Of a DNA stretch of 64,000 nucleotides, positions 56,835 to 64,000 are shown in pieces. Numbering within the stretch: the stretch's first letter is position 1; each line of letters opens with the position of its first letter. The notes under the pieces were generated by a model. The model was not told where the DNA came from, made no database searches, and saw only the letters and a program-made list of their open reading frames with translations. This DNA is from Ctenosaura bakeri (lineage: Eukaryota > Chordata > Lepidosauria > Squamata > Iguanidae). Both the position numbers and the translations under genes were made by a program. The stretch covers positions 186,001 to 250,000 of the forward strand of contig CAOLHI010000554.1 of the NCBI GenBank assembly GCA_948474755.1, written 5' to 3'.

Positions 56835-57059
56835 CTGGAAAAAATAAGCCCAGATCATTATTTTGTGTAACTCACCAATAATAAACCTTAACACAGCCTC
56901 CTCCTTTTTTCACCCTCAATTTTAGATAGGATAATTTTAAGGAGAAATACAATAAAACCACAACAAACTTTTAGCCTAGTTCCAAATGACATCTGGCATC
57001 CTGTTGAGCAGTTATGAATGCTTAAGCTAGACTTATGCATTTGTATCTGCTTGGCATTC

Positions 57060-57345
57060 ACATCCCCTAACCTACTTTAACGGCCAGAAACCATGCCAAG
57101 CAATGGAGGTGCGTTTTGCTGGCGACAGGGGCATTGTTTTCAGCCTCCTCCCACTGGTGAACTGCAATAGGACAAGGAGATGTGACAGGGCTCCCATTTC
57201 TGATTGCTGTTTCACAGATTGCTGCTGAGAGGAGGCTGGAAACACCATCTTGCTATGCCCCATTGCCAGCAGAACAGACCTCTGCCACTCAGGGTGGCGG
57301 CTGTTGAAGTAGGTTTGGGGAGTTGGGCCAGGAGGTAATACAGAG
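57060..57345 (+). repeat. Unnamed dispersed repeat, copy 4
   Basis: 'ggctcccatttctgattgct', 'ggaggctggaaacaccatct', 'ccattgccagcagaacagac' and 'gaagtaggtttggggagttg' parallel blocks in the copies at 22.9 and 34.85 kb. Inside an LPIN1 intron, opposite to the gene. Confidence 0.5.
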
Positions 57346-57739
57346 TTAAATATTCTTAACTACATCTGTGATGTAGGATCTTGGCTGTGATGTGTATCCG
57401 ATGTGTATCCATGTGACTTCCAAAAAAGTAAGAGATCAGGAATTAAATACTGTACCACTTAAAAAAAACTTGGGCCAAAACCAGTATCCACAGAACCTAA
57501 TGGATCTAAAGTATTCCTTCTAATTAGCAATAACTACCACACACTTCTTTGATCTCAAAGGAATGACACAGATGAATATTCTGAGCACACTCACTTGAAA
57601 CAATCCTGAGTGGAGTGAGTGATGGGGAAGAACAAAAAGTGTGGCGGGAAGAACATAAGCCTCAACAGAACTAGCAAGTTAAAATATGTTTTACATAGTC
57701 CATTTCCCAATGCACAACCTTATAATGTTTCAGGATTTA

Positions 57740-58260
57740 GGACATAAACCATTCATTCATCTTATATGTCATCCTTCTCCTGACATGGAGACCCAAAGGC
57801 TAAAAAAAGATTAGTTAAAAATATGACTACATGAAAAATTAAACACACATAAATGTCACATTAAAACACCATTACATTTTGAAAAGTATAAATCATTTTT
57901 AAAAATCTTAACAATAACATTAGGAGTACGGTGCACATACACTCCATAAAAGGCTCCCAGCAACCAGTTAATCATCAAAAAGTCTGTTTGAATAAAAAGG
58001 TCCTTGTTGGTTTCCTGGTGAAAGGAGAATAGAAAAGGAGCTAGTCTAGCCTCTCATGGAAGGGAATTCCACAAGCTGGGAGCAGCCACTGAGAAGACCC
58101 TCTCCAATGTCCTCACTACACAGGCCCGTGATGGTGATGGCACTGAGAGAAGGCCCTCTCTCAAGGATCTTAACACTCTGGAAAATTTGTATAGGACCAT
58201 ATGATCTTTTAAATAGTCTAGACCTAAATCTAACTGCTGAGTAGAAAACAGGAGCCTTTG
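57740..58260 (-). mobile_element. CR1/L2-type LINE 3' fragment (antisense on plus, sense with LPIN1)
   Basis: Shares with 1391-2030 the blocks 'tggaagggaattccacaagc', 'gagcagccactgagaagacc' and 'gagagaaggccctctctcaa'. Confidence 0.7.
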
Positions 58261-59037
58261 CACAGGAGAAGCTCTTAGATTTCTCAGTTAGATTTATGAA
58301 TCCCTAGAGAAGTCCTACCTTGCATACTATTAGAGGAAACCAATAACTGTACCCAAGTTTGCAAAAGCTCATTGATTCAAGATGCTACAACATTTTTCCT
58401 TATCTCTTCTCTCTCTCAAGATTTTAGTTCTAAATCCAAACATTCTTAGTAAGTTATTCCTTTGAGACATCATTAGTGAACATGGATATACACTGTCTGA
58501 CAGGACTGGGTTTTTGAGAACAGAGATTCTGTTTTATGACTGAGTTTAACAGAGTGATTAAGCACATATGAAAGATGAGTTTGGGAAGATTATTGGTGGG
58601 TGGATAGCTGCAAAAGAGAATAGCTGGGGAAAGGGGAAGGCAGAGAAAGAATGTGTGTGTGTGGACTGTAATTATAAGACAAGTAGAGTTAGCAGTTCAT
58701 CTACAGGAGCTTTTAGTCTATGGTTCTATTGAATGCACAGAGAGAAAAACATCTCTGGTTAATTTTAAATTATTGCAAAGGGATTTTTTTATTATTAAAA
58801 AAATGTATCTTTTTTAAAAAATGTATCTTTTTAAAAATGCAATACTTTCAATAAATATTATAAATCAAAGAGAGATTGCACTTCACATTATCAAGGCAAA
58901 AACTTAGTAATATGGATCACATTAAAGCAAACTGTTTTTAAGGCAGTGCAGTAAATTCCTGCTGTAAGTTTTATCAAAGGTCTTACAAAAAGAGAACCAA
59001 CTAGTCTGTAGTATATCAAAAGCAAGTGGATACTCAC

Positions 59038-59141
59038 GATGAGATGTTGGTCTTGGCGTGCTCTTGAATTAGCTCCCCTTTTGGGTTAACAGTGAATATT
59101 CTGTTTAATGAGACTCCCACTTGCTTATAGGAATACACATC
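59038..59141 (-). CDS. LPIN1: LPIN1 internal exon, third from the window edge
   Basis: Minus-strand acceptor TTTGTCTAG before 59141 and donor GTGAGTA after 59038. It is 104 bp, phase 0 at the start and leaving two bases of a serine codon at the end. It encodes [20 protein letters not shown] followed by [14 protein letters not shown]. This is the C-terminal lipin (LNS2, HAD-type phosphatase) domain; the QEHAKTNIS stretch is typical of lipin-1. No frameshift or stop. Confidence 0.96.
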
Positions 59142-59212
59142 CTAGACAAAAAAAAAAAGAAAAAGTGAGCTTCCTCTCAAATTACTCATTTTTTTCTGTC
59201 TTCTAAGTCAGG

Positions 59213-59325
59213 TCTGGGAAACCTGCAGCCCTCCAGATTTAGCTTGAATCAGCCAACATGGTGAATACATGACAAAAGTTGTAGTTCAACACCTTCTGAG
59301 GAGTCACAGGTTCCCAAGCCTTGGT
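59213..59325. mobile_element. hAT-type foldback MITE
   Basis: 'ggtctgggaaacctgcagcc' and 'ctccagatttagcttgaatc' on the left, 'aaagttgtagttcaacacct' and 'ggttcccaagcc' on the right. Confidence 0.5.
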
Positions 59326-60103
59326 GTAAACTTTGAGCTATTCATACTGCAGGCACTGCAAGGATTTTAAGCCATCAAATGACATCGTAAGCCATCAACA
59401 ACATAATTTCAGTACATAATTTAAGAGCTATTCACCTCCCATATTGGTGGAACCTTAGTAAGTATGTCAAAATGTCAGCACCAGACACCCATCTATATTG
59501 ATCTCGAGGCATGTTATGACATTCCCAGGCCAGGCTCAGCTGTCATATAAATCCTTGGTTTGACAGCAGGGTTTTGGTTTGGGCTCCAGCAATTCCTGCC
59601 CTTATGAATCCAAATTGCCTCCCCCATTTACTGGTTCACAGTAGCTCCATTTTAGCTCAAATGTATCAAGCACTATGGTTTAGGGTTGATAAGAAACAAC
59701 AATTCTATCAAAATGTTAACCGAGCCAGAAATCTGAGGGGAAAGATTGTCCATGAAATGATTGGACCTGCCTGTTTTTACCTGTCAGTTTCATGCCTGTT
59801 TCTCTACATGCTGACAAAAAAGGTGTGTGTGAAAAAGGGCTAAGAGTAAGGCAAAAAATAGTTTGCTTTGTCTGGCTGCCCAGGCATGAGCAAGCAATGC
59901 AAGAAAAGATCACTCAACACAGGAAAATTGCTTTCACCACAGCTACTTCTGCCTGCATATAAGAACTAAAGAGGCAAGATGTTTAGCAATGCACTCAAAC
60001 ACAGGCAGCCTTATGAACTGTGGTGAAGTATCTGCAGTGAAGACAAGTCCCAGTACATTTTGCCTCATACCTCTGATGCTACAAGGGTTAGAGAATAGTA
60101 TTT

Positions 60104-60174
60104 TTTAAAATAAATAAATAGATAGACAGATGGATAGAGGGAGGGAGGGAGGGAGGGAGGGAGGGAGGGAGGGA
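60104..60174 (+). repeat. (AATA)n-(GATA)n-(GGGA)n microsatellite
   Basis: About nine GGGA units preceded by AATA and GATA/GACA units. Confidence 0.95.
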
Positions 60175-61892
60175 TGATGCAGGGATTCCACACCAGCTAA
60201 CAGTGCACACAGACACTGGACAGCACAGCTAGAATCCAAGCAAAGCCTGCCCAGCCAAGCTCCTGAGACATTTTTTATTGAAGCAAGTGGGGTTTGATTT
60301 TCTTTTTTGAGCTGTTCAGTCTCCTGAAACAATCTTCACTATACCCACCATTACCAAGAAAATCTATATCCAGACATAACATTTTGAGGTGTGGAGAACA
60401 GAAATGGCAGAGTTCATATTTTAAGCTAGCTCTACTATCATTAATACAAGCCTTAATTTGCTTCCAAACTACTGTCAGGAATATATTTTGACAGGGAACA
60501 TGGATGACTGAGCCAACACCAACCTTTCATAAAACCTAAACCATTTCATACTGTAGTTGGAGAAAACTGGCCACTCAAATAAGATTCTAGCAAAACAGAA
60601 GTAAGAACTTGGACACTCTGACAGAAGCACAAGAAGCTGCCTCATCTTTTGTCAAACCCCAGCCCAGTCTCATCAACCCTGACAGGCAGTTACTCCCCAG
60701 AGTTTCAAGCAGGGTTCTTTTCTAGACCAATCTGGAGACCCCAGCAGTCCTTCTTCAGATACCAACCAGGCCTGATCCTGCAAAATTTCAAAAATCAGGT
60801 GCGCCTCGGTGTGCTCAGGGTGATATGGTGCTGATCTCTTAAGAAGTGTGCTTACAAAATTCCCCTTTCTATTAAAGTAGTGAAAACATCAAAGTAGTGG
60901 AACACTATAGGGAGAAGGATCCAAAAGAACTGATACTCTGTCTCATGGGGATATCTCAACCAGTGATATCATTTTCTGCCCAATCAGGCTTTACTTGTCA
61001 CAGAAAGAACAATGTTTTTGGCTTTGTCCCTTTGATCCTAAAGAAACTGAGCTGCTTCTCATCCCTCTAATCATTCATATGGTGCAATAACTACTCATGT
61101 TTGTGTGACTATGTAAGTGAGTGACACCCTCACTCAATGCCTAGTTCACTTGATGCTCTGGGAAAATGTGCATAAAATAAATAACCAATAGTAATGATAG
61201 CTCTGTGCTTCTTTTAGTGTTAGTCACATAGAGCTAGAAAGGAGAGCTTCCTAGAAGAGGTAGTCAGCATATCAAGCAAACCCAATTCAGTTGCTCTTCA
61301 AACATGTTTACTTAGCACAAAATGAGAGTAACTTGCTAGTTCTGCCTCTTCCATCATCATTCCTGTCATTCTCCTACAGCAACAGATCTGAAGCAAAGAG
61401 CCTCTGCTGACAGATTTGAAGCAGAGAACCTTTGCAGCTAGAACTCTGAGAAACTAGGGTTCCAGTTCATGTGAAGTGCCTCCACAAGTAACAGAGGCTC
61501 TCCACTCCAAGACTGTCATGTGTACATGTAGAAGGATCATGGACCCAGAGATGGAAGAGTATGAGGCTAGTTCATTCCCCCTCTCTTCACATGTCAAATA
61601 AACAATTTTAATAACTACAGGGCAAAATATTTGTGCCACCATATAAGAAAAGTATGCTAATCTTCACATTCATCTCCACTAAACCAAATGGCACAGTGAG
61701 GACCTGCACTGAATAACAAAGTTCAAATGAATAAAAAAATTTTATGCAAAACTACATATATAAAAACAGTATCATTTCTTTGCAGGCACTGTATCTGCAT
61801 TTCCTATTTCTTGGAAGACATCAAGAACCCAGAAGGGCAGAAGTTTCTTTCGTGATAAGATCTTAACTAAACAACATTAAGGAGGTACTTAC

Positions 61893-62007
61893 AGCAGGCC
61901 TATTGCCAAAGGCAGCATAAAAAGGTTCTGTGTTGGGATAAAACAAGTTTTTGATGTCAGTTAGACATTGTACTTTGAATTTCTCCGGCTTCTTCTCTAT
62001 CACCTCT
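61893..62007 (-). CDS. LPIN1: LPIN1 internal exon, second from the window edge
   Basis: Acceptor TTTCTTTCAG at 62008-62017 and donor GTAAGTACC. 115 bp. It completes an arginine codon from the previous exon and encodes [20 protein letters not shown] followed by [18 protein letters not shown], ending on a full codon. It is part of the HAD-like phosphatase domain of lipins. Intact. Confidence 0.96.
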
Positions 62008-62998
62008 CTGAAAGAAAGTACACAAAAAGACAACGCTTAGCTTTATAAATATAACACAGTTCCTTTTCTCAGCCTTCTTGAAAGGCTTCAATTGACTGGA
62101 CTCCAACTTATCAAAAAGGGGAACCAGGATTTCATGAACTCTTGATTCTCTATCAAGGTTTCTTTGATGCTTCCACACATAGAAATTAAGCCAGATTTTG
62201 AAGCCATGAGGGCTGCAATTTAGACTCAGTCTTAAAATGGAGATGCCAATCTGTATGAATTACTCATTGTCATGGCAGATTATATGCAAAATTCTCAAAT
62301 GGTCAAACAATGGCTGGCACACAGACACCTCCTCTGAAAACATAAAGCTGTAATGACAGGCTCCATGGTTACAATATCTGGTCAAATTATTATTATTTTT
62401 TCACTATTCCATTTCTTCCTCCATCCCTTGTTTTTTTCTGTATGATTTAGCCTGCAGTGCTCAAAAGACAGCACACACATGCTGTGGCACTTTGGCTGAC
62501 CCTAACAGATGCTCAACACAACTATGGATTCTAAAAATAAATGTATGGGTAAAATTCAGATGGTAGGTCCCATTTTGAACTAAAGCCAGTCATGAGTATA
62601 TTCCACTGGAAATGTTGGCCCGACAATCTGCTTTCAGCAACTTATCTTCTGACAGACTCAGGCCAGAGGGTTGAAGCAATGACTCACAGCCAAGGTGAAA
62701 ATGAATTTGACTACCATATGGCAGGAATCCAGTATAGATTCTGCTGGCCCAAGCAAGACTCATCTTGTCCTGAAGTGTGTAATTTTTGAAGCCCAACAAA
62801 TATTACAGACAGGCTGTTAAATCCAGCAACTAGTAAAAACGGGGATGCTTTTAAATCTCTCCTCCCATTCCAACCTGTGAAATGTTCATAATTACAAACA
62901 CTGACAATCTATGGTCCAAGGGGCAGGCTCGAGGCAAGGCAGCTTCACCTGCTCAGACCATGAGCCACCAAGGTTTACAAGATTCAGTGTTATCATAC
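62008..62998 (-). other. LPIN1: LPIN1 intron
   Basis: GT-AG intron with no recognised repeat apart from short T-rich runs. Open frames within are not genes. Confidence 0.88.
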
Positions 62999-63151
62999 CT
63001 GTGGAAGGCTGAGAACAAACTGCTAGGACTCAGTAAGACAGGCCCTTGAGGTAGTACCGTCCCCCGCTCGTTGACCCAGTGCAAATATCCTCGGGTCATA
63101 TCTGCCATCCCTATAGCACGTGCTGAACAGTACAGGAACTTATATCCGTTT
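62999..63151 (-). CDS. LPIN1: LPIN1 internal exon, first in the window
   Basis: Acceptor CTTTAAAACAG at 63152-63162 and donor GTATGATA complement at 62991-62998. 153 bp. After one base of a shared codon it encodes [40 protein letters not shown] and [11 protein letters not shown]. This lies in the HAD-like domain just after the catalytic core; the [14 protein letters not shown] stretch is shared by all lipins. Upstream exons, including the DxDxT active site, are outside the window. Confidence 0.96.
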
Positions 63152-64000
63152 CTGTTTTAAAGAGAGAAAACATGCTGTTATCAGCATTGCCATCAAACAT
63201 TCTGAAAGCATCTTCACAGTCAAACAATAAAGGACATTTGAATGTAGATATTATCAGCCATGTTAAACATTTAACACTGTGAGCTAACTATGCTTGGGAA
63301 CCCAACTAACACTCCATCAGCCAAAGCCTGCCCTCAGGGGAGTTCCACTCACAGGATGCATCTGATAGTGGAAGCTATCAAATCCTTTTTCCTACCACAG
63401 CCTTTTCTGTCCCCATAAAATCTGCTCCAAGACTCTCAAGAATAGTGTAGGGTGGGTAAAGGAGAAATCAGTGAAAACTGCCTACTCCACTGGATCACAA
63501 TTCTGTTTGTAAAATGGAAGCAACTTTTCTTACTTTGCAAGACTCAAACCACTAGTTTTTAGTATGTGTCACATATTGGACAAATGGCATTATGATAGAT
63601 AATACTCCTTTCAGTCACAGAGAAGGAAGATGTCCAAAAATGATAAAATCTGAGTAGGGAACCTTCCACCTTGCACCATACTCTCTCCTCTTCCAAAGGC
63701 TGCATGCCCTCTAGGGAAAACTGCTAGGTGCAAAATGGCAACAGGTGGGCAGAACTAGAGTCAAAGTTGGGGTAGGCAGGGGCAAAGACACCACATACAC
63801 TCTCTTCCTCACATTAATGCCCCCCATTGTTTACAATAAACACACAGACACACACTCTCTCTTTGCCTCCTTCTTTGCCTCATCATCATTTTTTCTCCCT
63901 CCTATCTTCTCTTCTTTTCCTTCATCTGTATCCCACCTTTTCCCCAAAGCTGGGACTCAAGGCACCACATGCATTCTGCTTGCCCCATCCTTCTGCCTCT
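63152..64000 (-). other. LPIN1: LPIN1 intron, partial
   Basis: Runs past the window edge. The last about 90 bases (63908-64000) look like an antisense CR1/L2-type LINE 3' end ('tctgtatcccaccttttccc', 'gctgggactcaaggcaccac'). Confidence 0.8.

Larger units (their letters stand above)
56835..59037 (-). other. LPIN1: LPIN1 intron
   Basis: GT-AG intron (donor GTGAGTA at 59031-59037 in complement; acceptor CAG at 56835-56837). It contains the unnamed repeat (57060-57345) and a CR1/L2-type LINE fragment (57740-58260). The rest has no recognised feature. Confidence 0.9.
59142..61892 (-). other. LPIN1: LPIN1 intron
   Basis: GT-AG intron (donor GTAAGTACC complement at 61884-61892). Contains a hAT-type foldback MITE (59213-59325) and a (GGGA)n tract (60136-60174). 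Otherwise nothing recognised. Confidence 0.9.

Overview
The window is vertebrate nuclear DNA, most likely from a squamate reptile. It is intron-rich and gene-poor, with only one protein-coding host gene. It is packed with repeats of the kind lizard genomes carry: CR1 and L2-like LINE 3' ends, L1 fragments, tRNA-derived and 5S-rRNA-derived SINEs, foldback DNA transposons, a hAT transposon, solo LTRs and many microsatellites. The species cannot be named from the sequence alone.

The host gene is on the minus strand at the right end. Four consecutive exons (56675-56834, 59038-59141, 61893-62007, 62999-63151) have consensus splice sites and compatible phases, and encode the last 176 residues of lipin-1 (LPIN1), a phosphatidate phosphatase. 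The rest of the gene lies beyond position 64000. Its 3' untranslated region runs leftward from 56674. The first canonical poly(A) signal on that strand is at 53560-53565 and another is at 51657-51662.

From 1 to about 51 kb I find no host coding exon. From general knowledge of amniote gene order this would be the long intergenic tract between LPIN1 and its downstream neighbour, but the neighbour is not visible here. The tract contains: (a) a near-intact GTF2IRD2/Charlie-type hAT transposon at 45368-47962 with a perfect 8-bp target-site duplication; its transposase reading frame is broken only by two in-frame stops; (b) at least ten whole or partial copies of a foldback MITE with GGCCATTTCC ends and 3-bp duplications, several exactly 202 bp long; (c) three copies of one LTR family (1-265, 25451-26337, 41252-42163), two with 4-bp duplications; (d) a nest in which one L1 sits inside another L1 that sits inside a CR1 (48400-51090); (e) Tigger-like MITEs, two copies of a GC-rich 400-bp MITE, and SINEs with tRNA or 5S heads; (f) a CpG-rich island at about 30.3-31.6 kb with no recognisable gene.

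Apart from LPIN1, nothing here forms a pathway. The interest lies in transposon structure, nested insertions that give relative ages, and the unexplained CpG island.
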